From Proteles cristata cristata (Eukaryota > Chordata > Mammalia > Carnivora > Hyaenidae): a DNA stretch of 64,000 nucleotides. This document shows, piece after piece, positions 1-10,924 of this stretch. Position 1 is the first letter of the stretch. Each line of letters begins with the position of its first letter. The stretch is taken from assembly GCA_017311185.1 (NCBI GenBank), contig JAESUZ010003163.1, positions 186,001-250,000 on the forward strand, written 5' to 3'. A program made the translations under genes and the position numbers. Under the pieces are notes generated by a model that was given only the letters and a program-made list of their open reading frames with translations, did no database searches and was not told where the DNA came from.

Positions 1-364
1 CTTATCTGCATAGAACAATAAATATTTATTTTTTCACAGCTTCTAAGAGTCAGGAACCAAGGCATGGCCTAGATGGTGATTCTGGTTCAGGACTGGTCAT
101 TTGTTTTAGTCAGTATGTCAGCTAGACTTGTAATCTAATCTTAGAAGTGACATCCCCCCATTTTTGCCCCTCTTGTGGATGAAGAATTGGAAGCCCAGAA
201 AGGGGAGGTAAATTTACCTAATTGTCTCCATCTTGTCCTTGCTGATTTGCCTGACAATTTTTTGGAGAGTGTTCTGCAGGGTAGAGGTAAGATTTCACCA
301 CATGTCTGTGCTCAGACATGCTGGCTTAAGTCAACAGTGCTAAGAAACTGTGGTAATTATAACT

Positions 365-475
365 AGGCAGTATGGCATGGTGGAAAGGGTGGGTGCTTTA
401 GATTCAGATAAGAATGGGTTCAAATCAAATCCAGGCTCTACCACTTACCTGTGTGACTATAGTTACCTCACTTAT
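365..475 (+). repeat. MIR SINE relic
   Basis: The order GGCAGTATGGCATGGTGGAAAG, a GGGTTC box, CAGGCTCTACCACTTAC and TGTGTGACTATAG follows the MIR consensus, truncated at its 3' end. Confidence 0.7.
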
Positions 476-849
476 ACATAAGGACTACCTTATAGTGCTG
501 TTGACATGTATAAACGAGGTCCATAATTGTGGCAGTAAATATCAGACCTAGTTCTACAGTTTCTTTCTTGAAAATCTCTTTCAGCTTTTCAAGCTGTTCT
601 TCCTGTTCTTTCAGCCATGGACACTCCCATAGTCTGGTCCCTACCAGCTCATGCCCAAGTCCCTGACACAGTCTTCCAAGTAATCTGTTAGCCTTGGGTT
701 GGCTCTGCACCCTTATCTTTTTTCTTTCTCTTTCCTTCTCTGCACTGCCTTCTCCTTTTTCTCAGCCTTGCTGTGTGCAAGTTCAAGTTCATGTTCCTTT
801 ACTACTTTCTCCTTTCACCAAGACATTTTCTGTTCTTACACTGCCTCCC

Positions 850-1115
850 AGTTGCCTGTGGCATTAAGTATAATTCCTCTGCCTACCCACCTGTCAAGGC
901 TTCTCACAGGCCTCAGTCTCTCCTTGATGATCCACAGGGCCCACATCATTCTCCATTCAGGGTTTCCTCTTCACTGCTCTTCCCCTCCTGGACTCTTGCT
1001 TATTATTTCCCCAAGCCACAATGACCCCTCCCCCCACTGATGAAAATCACATCCCTATTTTAATGCCCAGGCCAAATACCACTTGCCACAAAGTCTTCTT
1101 CTACTACTCTAGTTT
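850..1115 (+). repeat. L2-like LINE relic
   Basis: Pyrimidine-rich text with GGCCTCAGTCTCTCCTTG, CTCTTCCCCTCCTGGACTC and CAAATACCACTTGCCACAAAG resembles the 3' part of an L2. It is strongly diverged. Around it (1-360, 480-850 and 1115-1740) I see nothing recognisable. Confidence 0.4.
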
Positions 1116-1739
1116 AACTCGATTCAACCTCTATTTATTGAACAACTGTTATGTGTAAGGAACTGTGATAGGAGAAGTCATACAACTAGACAAAATACAT
1201 AGCGTGTGTCTTTCTAAGGAAAAAACATTTAAAAAGTGGCATTTAATCTGGGATTGGAAGGAGGGTCAGGATTTCTCTGGGATGAGGTAAGTAAAGTAGA
1301 ATGCAGTGGATCTGTTTGGTTGAATTCATGTTTTCAAGAAATGCTCCTCCCATCACCAACTGTCCCACACACAGGGAAGGGTTGCAATGGCCATGTTTGT
1401 GTGATGAGACTCTACTCTCCCTGGCCATAGATGACACTTGACACAAGCTGCCATTCAGTTTTCTTATTTGTGAATTTGAAATCAAGGTCCATCAATATTG
1501 CTTAGTCGATACCCTTGAAATTGAAGACTTTGAACTTAGAAATTTAACACAGAAATCCTCTACCATGTGCCCAACCTGCAGAAAAGGAAGAAGGAAATAA
1601 ACATTCAGAAAAGAGTTGGGACCATAGGGCTACTGGGAAGGCCTGCATTTCCCAGGTCCACATTTCATTCTCTTTTGAAAAGATGTTATGCTGTGAGGTT
1701 TGATGAGATTTCTTCATCTTTATAATAACATTTCACCTT

Positions 1740-1848
1740 TAAAAAAAATTTTTTTTTAGGTAATCTCTGCACCCAGTGTGGGACTCAAATTCACAACCCT
1801 GAGATCAAGAGTCACATGTACCACCAACTGAGCCAGCCAGGCCCTGCC
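1740..1848 (-). repeat. Can-SINE, short old form
   Basis: Antisense copy: T-rich tail, then TAATCTCTGCACCCAGTGTG, the B-box area and ACTGAGCCAGCCAGGC. This short form lacks the CT-rich tract of the long Can-SINEs. Confidence 0.85.
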
Positions 1849-2158
1849 CCAAGCTTTCACCGTTTTTGCTTGTTTATATGTTGTAGTTGCTTACAACCAA
1901 AACTGTTTAATGAAGACATAGAGGCCTGAACATTGGGATTTGTAAAAAGAGGCAGAGTCTGAGATGTCCTCTTCCACTAGAGTTCAAGGTGAGGAGTATC
2001 TGACCATAAGGCTAGAAGAATAGATTATTATAGACACAATGTGGAGGGCTTTGAATGCCATATTTAGAAGCTGACATCATATTGCTTAAGAACTACTGAG
2101 GTTTTATGTAGAAGAATAATATGCAGTTTCAGAGGTGGACTTTAAAAAGTCTAGGTGG

Positions 2159-2377
2159 GGGCAACTAGATGGCTCAGTCAGTTAAGTGTCTGACTTCAGT
2201 TCAAGTCATGATCTCATGGTTCATGGGTTCAAGCCCTATATCAGGCTCTATGCTGACAGCTCAGAGCCTGGAGGCTGCTTCAGATTCTGTGACTCCCTTT
2301 CTCTTTGCCCTTCTCCCACTTGCTCTCTGTCTCTCAAAAATGAATAAATGTTAAAAAAAATTTTTAAATAATAAAAA
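2159..2377 (+). repeat. Can-SINE, full length
   Basis: The head GGGCAACTAGATGGCTCAG runs to CTCTCAAAAATGAATAAATG and an A-rich tail. Flanking AAAAAGTCTAGGTGG (2144-2158) and AAAAAGTCTAGATGG (about 2378-2392) form the target-site duplication. Confidence 0.93.
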
Positions 2378-2394
2378 TAAAAAGTCTAGATGGA

Positions 2395-2560
2395 AGCAGT
2401 GGTACATGGATTTGAAATCCAGCTGGTGAATGACATTTTCTAGCTATGCTTCTAGATGTTGGGCAAATTACCTAGTGTCTTAACCTTGGTTTCTGCTTTT
2501 GTAAAATGATAATACTGATGCTTCGCTCAAAAGACTTGGGGAGAAATTTTATGAAATAAA
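2395..2560 (+). repeat. MIR SINE relic
   Basis: TGGGCAAATTACCTAGTGTCTTAACC followed by a GTAAAATGATAATACTGATG-like end matches the 3' half of MIR. 2600-3100 beyond it holds nothing I recognise. Confidence 0.65.
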
Positions 2561-3109
2561 TGATGATAAATTGTCAAATACTATGCATTCAGATGATGAA
2601 TAGTATTATTTTTATCTTTCCTTTCTTTAAATTCCTGTGACACTTATTACCAATACTATGCACATTAGCCTTATTTATTTTTATATTACTTCAAGTATGC
2701 TGATTTTGTCTCATAATCAGATCAAAGGCCTTCATGAAATAATAACATCTTAAACTGTTTTTATATTTCTTGCAATTCCTGTACGAGCTTCTGAGTCCAG
2801 AGTATGAAGAGCTAAATACTGTGATTGATTGCTTGTTGGCAGCAGCCAAACCACTCTGTTCTGGCATTTAGTGGCTGATAAACATTTCCACATGTTGACT
2901 CTTCATGAACTGATGGTCTGCGTTTGGGGCTTAGCAGAAAAATGACCACATCACTGAAGCCACTTCCCAAATTATGAGATTTAATGAGCCAAGGAAATTT
3001 AATTATCCTCCAAAGTGTATTTTCTGTTTTAGATTATGACTCGGTGGCAACAGTTGTTATCACCAAATCTTTGGGAAAAATTATACACAAATAGAAGGTA
3101 GGCCTGTGA

Positions 3110-3965
3110 TTTCATTCATTCGTTCACATTAAGAATCTACTATGTGAAAGGTATTGAACCAGGCAAGTCTGATGCAAAGATATATACAGAAGAGGATTCC
3201 TACCCACAGAATGTTTGCAGTCTATCAGCGGAGTCAAGCCATGGAAATAAATAATTACAATACAGGGCAGTATGTGGTAAGTATCATAAAAATGACAGAA
3301 AGCCTGAAAGAGCTTAAAGGAACTGAGAAGTCAGCAAAGGCCTCCTGGAAGGAGTACACTAACTAGGCTTTGAAGGATAGGTGGCATGTAGGGTTCCAAT
3401 AGCTGGAGTTGGGTGAAGAGCCATCTTAAGCTGAGTGATGTGAGTAAAGACACAGAAACTGAAGAAATCAAGGTGGCTAGAACGTGGGGTCTGTGAAGAT
3501 GTGTGGGGCATGAATGGGGAGACAGTTAGGAGCCAGAGCCAGGAAGACCTTAAATGCTAAGTTATGGATTTGGATTTTATATGCTAGATAAGAGAGAGGA
3601 CCTAAATTTTCCTGAGTAGAAGAATCTTGGGACATTTTTTGTACATTCTGTGATTAGTTGATGTGCAGGTAAAAGAAATTGGAACAACCCAGGTGTGAGG
3701 TCAGAAAGGCTGACGTTAGAGGGTAGCGCTGGAAATGGAACAATATAGATAACAAAGGATTATAAAGGAAGGGCTTATTAACTATATGAACATGGAAGTC
3801 TGGGAAGACATCAAAGAATGTTTTCCTGAGGTGATGAGTCTGGGATCTGGGAGTGTCGATTTTGGTACTGTTGAGACAATCAAGTAAATGTCTGGTCAGC
3901 ACAGCACTAGAAGTATGTCTGGAGTTCAGGAGGAAAATCAGAACCAGCACAGAGTTTGCCAGCCT
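3110..3965 (-). repeat. Ancient interspersed repeat, family unassigned (L2-end-like)
   Basis: It begins with a CATTCATTCGTTCACATTAAG / TACTATGTGAAAGGTATTG block, which is the reverse of an L2-type 3' end. It continues with GGAAGACCTTAAATGCTAAG, GATTTGGATTTTATATGC and GTCTGGAGTTCAGGAGGAAA, which also recur in several other places in this window. Strand is given as if the L2-like end were the 3' end; the family name is left open. Confidence 0.5.
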
Positions 3966-4125
3966 TCCCATACAATCCTTCCTAGAGGAAGGATTACATA
4001 TCTAAAATAAAGAAAATGTGTAGAGAAGAAAAGAAAAAGAGGCAAATTTTAAGTCACATTCAGGGAATGGGAAGAGGAGCCAGAGAAGGAGCCAGAGAAA
4101 ATTCAAGTAAAGAATAATGACAACT

Positions 4126-4350
4126 GGGGTGCTTGGGTGGCTCAGTTGGTTAAGCGTCTGACTTCGGCTCAGAAAATGATCTCACAGGTCATGGGTTCAA
4201 GCCTTGCGTCAGGCTCTGTGCTGCCAGCTAGCTCAGGGCCTGGAGACTGCTTTGGATTCTTTGTCTCCGTCTCTCTCTGACCCTCCCCTGCTCACGCTGC
4301 CTCTCTCTCTCTCTCTCAGAAATAAATAAAACATTAAAAAATTTTAAAAA
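4126..4350 (+). repeat. Can-SINE, full length
   Basis: GGGGTGCTTGGGTGGCTCAG to GAAATAAATAAAACATT and poly-A. The perfect 13-bp duplication AATAATGACAACT lies at 4113-4125 and 4351-4363. Confidence 0.95.
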
Positions 4351-4379
4351 AATAATGACAACTAACCAAGTGCTTATTA

Positions 4380-4535
4380 TGTTCTGGAACAATATTTAAA
4401 ATTTATTCACCCATTTAATTTTCACAGTGACTTCACGATGTAAGTACTATCGCTTGAAGACACTGAGAGTCAGAGAGCTTAAGCAACTTGACTGAGCTCA
4501 CCCAGCAAGGTTCAAAGTCTAGAGTCAAACCCTAG
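4380..4535 (-). repeat. MIR SINE relic
   Basis: CCCATTTAATTTTCACAGTG, GACACTGAGAGTCAGAGAGC, TTAAGCAACTTGACTGAGC and a CTCACCCAGCAAGGTTC block follow antisense MIR. Confidence 0.75.
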
Positions 4536-4574
4536 CCGTGTGACTCCAGCACATGTTCTTTTTTATGTTTTTCA

Positions 4575-4690
4575 TCACAAACAATTTTAAAAACAATCTC
4601 TACACCCAACTTGGGGCTCAAACTCATAAACCTGAGATCAAAAGTCGCATGCTCATTGGACTGAGCCAGCCAGACGATCCCCCCCCCCCC
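4575..4690 (-). repeat. Can-SINE, short old form
   Basis: CAATCTCTACACCCAACTTG to GGACTGAGCCAGCCAGACG, running into a homopolymer of C at about 4680-4691. 4690-5590 downstream shows no gene and no repeat I can name. Confidence 0.85.
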
Positions 4691-5589
4691 CAATACAAGT
4701 TCTTAACTTCAAATGATTTTGCATTGAAAGTAGTGGTGCAGGGTTGTGTCACTGAAATTAAGGGATATAAGAGTTTCTGGGGGGGGGGTTCAAAAGTGCC
4801 AATGTTGATGTCAGGTCGTGGAGAATGAGAGTCATTGTCATGAACCAAGACATGGAAGGGGTATTCTAAAATGAGACTCTGATTTCACTATTTCATGTAT
4901 GTACAAGCACATACTCAACACTGGACTGATACCGGCTTAGCTCCGTTTAACAAGATTGATCAAGGATGACAAGAAAGTTTTCACTCAAGTGATTTTTCTG
5001 GAAACGAGATGGCAAATGCATTAGTCACCAGCCTTCTCTGTCATCATCTTAGATCCATTAAGCCCATTCAACCTGCCATTCAGGTGGCTGGAAAAGAATG
5101 CAAACCACACCCCAATTGTCCACCAACCACCCTTTAAAAGACCAGGATAACTTAATAAAAGCTTCAGCTCTCCTCTTTGGCTTAGGCCAAAAAAAGGTAG
5201 AGAAAGGGACCTTACAATCAAGAGAATTTAAGTAGGGCTTAAGTACCATTGAGAGTTCTGAACATTATCCTACAAAGACGATTGAGAATCATTGAGTTTT
5301 TAGGTAAATTTATATTGGGGCGCTGGCTTGGATTTTGATTCTAGTCTTCTACTATCTTTGTACATAACTCAGGTATACCTTCAGTTTGTTGGGAAAACCC
5401 CACTTTGTCTCCTATAAGCTGGTTAAGGATGATTTCTGACCAATATAAAGCACATGAGGCCTCTGTACTTCATTATGACAACTTTTCAACCTTCCCCATC
5501 TCAAATTCATATGCAGAATCTCCAATTCTTCAGGTCCACATATTTTATTTTACCTTCAGTATTATTTACACCACACCCTATAATAGGGG

Positions 5590-5850
5590 ATGCTGCAGCC
5601 ATTCTTTTCTCCATTCATTCATTCATTTGAGAGCCTATTATGGAGCAGGCACTGTTCTAATTGGATAAGCTTCCAAATTCAAATGAATTTGTAATTTGTC
5701 AAATAGTGGTAAGTGATATGAAGGAAAATAAGGAAGTATAAGGGAATGAAGATTGAGGTGAGGTGATGGTGGCTATTTTAGAAAGTTGGGTCAGAGTATG
5801 AGGTGACACTTGACCAAAGGTTTGAGCAAAGAAAAGGCTCCAGACATGAG
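5590..5850 (-). repeat. Ancient interspersed repeat, same unassigned family as 3110-3965
   Basis: CATTCATTCATTTGAGAGCC / TATTATGGAGCAGGCACTG, then GATATGAAGGAAAATAAGG and a GAGGTGACACTTGACCAAAG block matching the element's conserved GAGGTGACATTTGAGC segment. Confidence 0.45.
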
Positions 5851-6170
5851 GAGCTCTGATTAGTTTATAAACCACTCAAAAACAGGGAGTGTGTCTTGTT
5901 CATTTCATGTCCCTCAAAACATCTACTGCTGTGCTTTATACCAAGTAGTTTCTCAGGAAATACCAGAGGAATGGCTACTTGAATGTATAGGGGGGGGAAA
6001 AAGCAACTTACTAACTGTTACATTGGACTAGAGAAAACATTTGTTGCACAAAAGCTTTATTTAGAGGAAAGCTTATTATAACTAGATGAACCCAAAAATT
6101 TTCCATGAAACATAAATGAACATGGTTTTGAAAAGGGTTTGTTGTTGTTGTTGTTTAAAGATTTTATTTT

Positions 6171-6370
6171 GGGGCACCTGGGTGCCTCAGTCTGTTAAGC
6201 GTCTGACTCTTGCTTTGGACTCAGGTCATGATCTCAGGATCTTGAGATAGAGCTTGCAGGGCTCTCCAGGTAGGCATGGATCCTGCTTAAGATTCTCTTA
6301 CTCCCTCTTCCTCTGCCCCTCCCCCACTCACACAAGAGGAATTTCTCTCTTAAAAAAGAAAAGAAAGAAT
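6171..6370 (+). repeat. Can-SINE, full length, nested
   Basis: GGGGCACCTGGGTGCCTCAG to TCTCTCTTAAAAAAGAAAAG. The 15-bp duplication TAAAGATTTTATTTT at 6156-6170 and 6371-6385 is itself part of an older antisense short SINE that this copy interrupted. Confidence 0.93.
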
Positions 6371-6389
6371 TAAAGATTTTATTTTTTAT

Positions 6390-6602
6390 TAAAAATTTTA
6401 AATGTTTTATTTATTTTTGAGACAGAGAGAGACAGAGCATGAGAGGGGAAGGGGCAGAGAGAGAGGGAGATACAGATCAAAGCAGGCTCCAGGCTCTGAG
6501 CTGTCAGCACAGAGCCCAACACAGGGTTCGAACCCAGGAACATGAGATCATGACCTGGGCGGAAGTCGGAAGCTTACCCAACTGAGCCACCCAGGCACCC
6601 CT
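6390..6602 (-). repeat. Can-SINE, full length, nested
   Basis: AATGTTTTATTTATTTTTGAG to CTGAGCCACCCAGGCACCCC. It sits inside the same old short SINE as the preceding element. Confidence 0.92.
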
Positions 6603-6728
6603 ACAGACTTTATTTTTAAGTAAGCTCTATAGTGAACATGGGGCTCAAACTCACAACCCTAAGATCTACAGTCACATGCTCTGCCACATGCTCTGTCACA
6701 TGACTCAGTTGAGTCAGCCAGGCGACCT
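6603..6728 (-). repeat. Can-SINE, short old form (host of the nest)
   Basis: GACTTTATTTTTAAGTAAGC resumes the T-rich tail interrupted at about 6156. The body follows (GGGGCTCAAACTCACAACCC) and ends GAGTCAGCCAGGCGACC. An internal local duplication of CACATGCTCTG is present. Confidence 0.82.
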
Positions 6729-6899
6729 TGAAAAAGGTTTTATTATATTTTTATATAGAACTCTGCTTTGTAGCAATAATCGTTATAATGAATTAATCAA
6801 TTATTCAAGTTTTGTACACTTCATTACCTGTAAATTCCACTGTAATTTTCTGCCTTTCTTATACAAATAATTATTTCAAGTAGGCAATACATTTATAAG

Positions 6900-7560
6900 A
6901 TTTAAAAATTAGCAAGTATAAATAGGCACACAATGAAAAATCTTCCTCCTACCTTTTGCCCTTCCACTGCTCACCCTCACCCTTAATACACACACACGCA
7001 CACGTATACACAACTACTAGTGTTATCTTCTGTATCCTTCCACAGTTTCTTTGTGCATAATTGAATAAGTACAAATATATACTCTTACTCTCCTTTTTAA
7101 CACAAATAACCCATTTTGCACTTTTGGTGTTTAAAATTTCATAATGGATCTTGGAGATCTTTCCATATCAATACATGTAGGGTTTCTCATTCTATTTTAT
7201 TGTTGTGTAATGTTCCATTGTATAAAGGACCATGATTTATTTATTTTTATTTATTTTTTTACAAATAGTTTAGTGTCATATTAGTTTCCACTGACCATGA
7301 TTTATTTAAAGAGTGTCTCACTAATGGACAATTAGGCATCTAGGCTTTCATTATGGAAACAAAGCTTCAATAAATAATTGGGGAACATTTATCATTTTAC
7401 ACATGTATGACTCTAGCTGTAAAATCCATACAAGAAAAATTACCAGGCCAAAGGATGTCTTAATTTGAAACTGCTATAGATATTGCTAAATTGTCTTCCC
7501 TGGAGTTTGTACTGTTTAACTGTCCCACCAACAGTAATGAGAAATACATTCATTTCTTTT
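6900..7560 (-). repeat. L1 fragment (old, antisense)
   Basis: Diagnostic stretches include TTGTGTAATGTTCCATTGTATA, GGCATCTAGGCTTTCATTATGG and CTGTCCCACCAACAGTAATG. They match the antisense of the old mammalian L1 3' region. A (CA)n patch lies at about 6989-7005, and a 49-bp L1 tail is inserted at 7244-7292. Confidence 0.6.
7244..7292 (-). mobile_element. 49-bp L1 3'-end micro-insertion with target-site duplication
   Basis: The perfect 16-bp repeat GACCATGATTTATTTA at 7228-7243 and 7293-7308 brackets 49 bases. Read on the minus strand they are AGTGGAAACTAATATGACAC, then TAAACTATTTGT and an A-rich tail. That is the last part of the L1 3' end also present at 13551-13598, so this is an extreme 5' truncation. 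Confidence 0.85.
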
Positions 7561-8640
7561 TTCTTTCATTCATTACGTAAATATTTACTGCATATCCCCT
7601 GCCTCTTAGGCACCATGGGAAATACTAGGGATGTAACTAAGACATAGTTTCTGCCCTGAAGGAGCTCATAGTCTGGGACAGTAGTGCTTAACAGGGGTAA
7701 TTTTACTCTCAGGGGGACATTTGCCAAAGTCTGGGGACACAACAAAGAAGTATGTGGTCCAAAGTGTCAATAGTGCTAAGACTGAGAAACCCTGGTCTGG
7801 TGGGAGTGACAGACATCGAAATGTGGAAAAGTTGTGTTCTTGAAACTTAGAGGAGAGGCTTCTGAAGGCCAATCAGAGAAGCGGGAATGGGTGAGAAGGA
7901 AAAGACAACAGCCAGTGTGAGGCATGGAGGTATGTGAGTGGTCCTGAGTGGCTAGCCTAGCGAAAGATGTATAACCATCATGGACCTGACTGAGAAGGGG
8001 CCTTAGTTGCTAGGCTAAAGGATGTGATCTTTAAGAAATGTGGGGAGTCACTGAAAGGTTTTAAGCAGAGAAGTGTGGGTGCTTAGATGTGGGTTTTAGA
8101 AACTCTCGTTGGCTGCAGGAGGGAGGATAGTTTGAATGGGGGCCAGATTGGTGACAGGCAGAAGAGTTAAGAGGCTTGGTAGTAATCTAGATTAGACGTG
8201 ACAAGAGCTGCAGCCAAGGCGGGAATGGAGGGGAGGGGTTCAGGGGATACAAAGGAAGGTAGAATCAGAAGGACGTGGAGCTAAGAAGGGAATTTATAGG
8301 ATGATTCCTAGGTTTCTGATATATAAGCAAGCAATAGGGTGGACAGAGAGGTCATTCTGTAGAATACAGAATACCAGAGAAGAGCAGATCTGGGGAGGAA
8401 GAGAAATGTTAATAGATATGTTGAGTTTGAGTAATTGAGCAAGGAATATTCAGACCTGCATGCAGTTCAGCAGAAAGCCCAGGACTAGCATACCCATTTA
8501 AGAGGCATCAACAAGGAACTGTCCTTTGAAACTTTGGGAGTGGATGAGGTCATCCAAGGGGAATGCAGAAGGAGAAGTGGGTGGAGAACAGAGCTCTTGG
8601 GAGCAGCTGTTGATTGGCCTCCATGGAAATTGTTTGAAGA
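7560..8640 (-). repeat. Ancient interspersed repeat, longest copy of the unassigned family
   Basis: It starts CATTCATTACGTAAATATTTAC, passes GCACCATGGGAAATACTAGG and GAAGGAGCTCATAGTCTGGG, and continues with the typical GAGTCACTGAAAGGTTTTAAGC, TAATCTAGATTAGACGTGAC, GAATTTATAGGATGATTCC and GGAACTGTCCTTTGAAAC sections. It is interrupted at 7683-7797 by a hAT-type MITE. Confidence 0.5.
7683..7797 (-). mobile_element. hAT-like MITE, internally deleted
   Basis: GGGGGACATTTGCCAAAGTC, TGGGGACACAACAAAGAAG and AAAGTGTCAATAGTGCTAAG are followed by a GAGAAACCCTGG end. This is the antisense of the element at 47425-47640, with its middle missing. The ends resemble the CAG.GGTTCTCAA terminal repeats of hAT-Charlie MITEs. 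Confidence 0.6.
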
Positions 8641-9110
8641 GCTGAATGTTCATCTCTTTTATGGATTGCCATTCTCATTTCCTCTGGCTATGTTGACGCT
8701 GCTGCTTCTCTATTCTCCTCCAAGCCAGCATCCCAATTTTTGACAACACTCTAAAAGGGTATGCAAATCGAACTTGCTATTAATGCTGTTATTTTCATTA
8801 TCCCAATTGCTCATCTGGTACCTGAAAGCCTTCTACAACGTACCCTCTGCCACCTCCTGCAAACCATTTGCTAACACTTTGTTCTTTAAAAACTCGGTTC
8901 AAGTATCTTTCCTGCCTGCCATACAGAGAACCCTGGGCAACTATCAGTCACAGAACTTAAATACCTCACTATAGTTGTCTGGGTGTTTTGTCTGCTTCCC
9001 CAGCTATACTGAAAGCTCTTTAGGGCAGGAATCTGTTAGTTATCTTAGACTCTCCACACCTAGTACAGAGCTTGGTACTTAGGCATTTGGAAAATGGCTA
9101 TTGAATGATG
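8640..9110 (+). repeat. L2 LINE relic
   Basis: The 3' portion is well preserved in order: CTACAACGTACCCTCTGCC, ACTGAAAGCTCTTTAGGGC, TCTCCACACCTAGTACAGAG and GGCTATTGAATGATGACTT. These follow the L2 3' end. Confidence 0.7.
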
Positions 9111-9211
9111 ACTTTGATTGAGTTCTGAGAGGTTTATTGACAGGGCTACTATACATTCCAGGGCACTCTTTGTTTATACCTGTTGCCCACTTATTAATAA
9201 TTACCCATTTG

Positions 9212-9397
9212 ATCACTTCTCGACCTTTTGGCTAAGATCAAATGTAGTTTCTGTTCTTATCAGTTTAATACCTGAAATGCCCTGTATCCAAGAACAATAT
9301 ATTACATGGATTTTTGGAGAAAGGTGATGGAATAGCAACTTGCCCCATCCACTCTACACATAAACCAGGTATTGTGATATTTCAGAACAGTCCACTC
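9212..9397 (+). pseudogene. U2 spliceosomal snRNA pseudogene
   Basis: This is a near full-length, diverged copy of U2 snRNA (about 186 of 188 nt). The 5' end reads ATCACTTCTCGACCTTTTGG. The branch-site-recognition and following region is largely kept (CTTATCAGTTTAATA; CAATATATTACATGGATTTT), and the 3' end aligns to the last stem-loop (AACCAGGTATTGTG). Many point changes (GACC for GGCC, ATACCTGAAATGCC for ATATCTGATACGTC, loss of the final CACCC) mark it as non-functional. I saw no clear target-site duplication or poly-A tail and no snRNA promoter upstream. It lies alone just after an L2 relic. Confidence 0.88.
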
Positions 9398-9779
9398 TCT
9401 TGGGGACAAAATAATGTTATTATTATATTTTTCAATCTCAAAAGCACATTTATTTACAAAATCAAGTATATGGTTACTCTATTTATAGAATACCCAATTG
9501 TCTTAGCCGCTTCTAACTTTTGGCAGGTGTCTCTGTTTACAAGACATCTCTATCAGAGAAACCAGAAGACACAGTAGGGTCTGTTGCTAGTTATAGTAAA
9601 CATTAAATAATCAGAACCACTTTTCTGAAATTATGAGACAGAAATGAGACCCCAGAGTTATGGGAAAGAAAGGGAATTCACGCAGATCCTCAGACTGATA
9701 AAAATTCTTTCAAAACCTGCAAGCTATAAAAACAATATGAAAAATGCTTGGCACAAATAGAATGGTGCAGTGCTAAGAA

Positions 9780-10213
9780 CCAAAAACTGTAAGATATTAC
9801 AGATATGAAAAGAAATAAAATAGAGAATTCAAAACTAGATCCACATATATGCAGTTATTTGATTTTCAGTGAAGGTACCAAGCAATCCAATAGGGAAACT
9901 AAAGAAAGTATTTTCAACCAAATGGTGCTGGAACAACTCAATACCCATATGAGAAAAAATGAACCTGACCCCCACCTCACACCATTCACAAAGACTAATT
10001 TGAGATGGATCAGAGACTAAAACATAAAAAATAAAACTATAAAGCTTCTATTAAAAAAAACACAGGAGGATATCTTTATGACTTGAGCGTAGGTAAATAT
10101 TTCTCAGAGAGGACACAAAAAGCAATAACTATGAAAAATTGACAAATTCAAACTTCATCAAAATGTAAAACTTCTACTCATTGAAAGATACTGTTAAGAA
10201 AAGAATAAGCAAG
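9780..10213 (+). repeat. L1 fragment, ORF2 C-terminal part (old)
   Basis: It encodes L1 ORF2-like residues between frequent stops (FNQMVLEQLNTHMRKNEPDP around 9921-9980). CAAACTTCATCAAAATGTAAAAC follows, typical of L1 just before its 3' end. A young SINE cuts it at 10214, and it resumes at about 10471. 9400-9780 upstream holds nothing recognisable. Confidence 0.7.
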
Positions 10214-10450
10214 GGGCGCCTGGGTGGCTTAGTCGGTTGAGCGTCCGACTTTCGCTTAGGTCATGATCTCGTGGTTCGTGGGTTCGAGCCCTGCGTCGGG
10301 CTCTGCGTTGACCGCCAGCTCAGAGCCTGGAGCCTATTTCAGAGTCTGTGTCTCCCTCTCTCTCTGACCCTCCCCTGCTCACTCTCTCTCTCTCTCTCTC
10401 TTTCCTAGAAATAAATAAAAATATTAAAAAAGAAAAGAAAAGAAAGGAAA
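10214..10450 (+). repeat. Can-SINE, young CpG-rich subfamily
   Basis: GGGGCGCCTGGGTGGCTTAG, then GTCCGACTTTCGCTTAGG and a TTTCCTAGAAATAAATAAAA end followed by an AAAAG-rich tail. The head and B box keep many CpGs, which marks a recent insertion. Confidence 0.95.
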
Positions 10451-10484
10451 AGCCGCATACTGAGTAAGCAAGCCGCATACTGAG
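10451..10484 (+). repeat. 20-bp tandem duplication at SINE/L1 junction
   Basis: AGCCGCATACTGAG occurs at 10451-10464 and again at 10471-10484, giving a 20-bp period with TAAGCA between. TAAGCAAG also precedes the SINE at 10206-10213, so the structure probably arose during or after that insertion. Confidence 0.75.
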
Positions 10485-10920
10485 AAAAACATCTGCAAAA
10501 CATATATCTAATAGATACCCTACTAGCTACAAAGGGAAAAATAGTAACTTTGCAGTGCAGGAATATGACAGATTTTACCCTAACCCAATGATCAAAGTTA
10601 ACATTACTAGTAATGGTACAAATGACATCATTTACTTCCTGATAGGATACACTGTGAAGGGCCCAACTTTCCTTCTGTGGTATTCCGGCCAAAAAACACA
10701 TAACCTCAATCTAAACATGAGGAAACATCAAACAAACCCCAAATGAGGGAAATTCTATAAAATACTTAGCCTGTACTCCTGAACAGTGTCAAGGTTATAA
10801 AAAACAAAGAAATATTGAGAAACTGTTCCAAATTGCAGTATGGTCAAAATTTAGGTAGGTAATAGCATCATACCAATATTAGTTTCCTAAATTTGGTTAT
10901 TGCACTGTTGTTATTTCTTT
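10485..10920 (+). repeat. L1 fragment, 3' region (old)
   Basis: ATCTGCAAAACATATATCTAATAG continues the L1 of 9780-10213. Later text (TAGGTAGGTAATAGCATCATACC, TTCCTAAATTTGGTTATTGC) matches an old L1 3' UTR. The middle (10560-10790) is less clear. Confidence 0.5.
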
Positions 10921-10924
10921 ATTT

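Noticed and set aside
4679..4691. C homopolymer and nearby G run at about 4780-4788
   Set aside because: Likely ordinary homopolymer growth or sequencing-length uncertainty, not a structured element.
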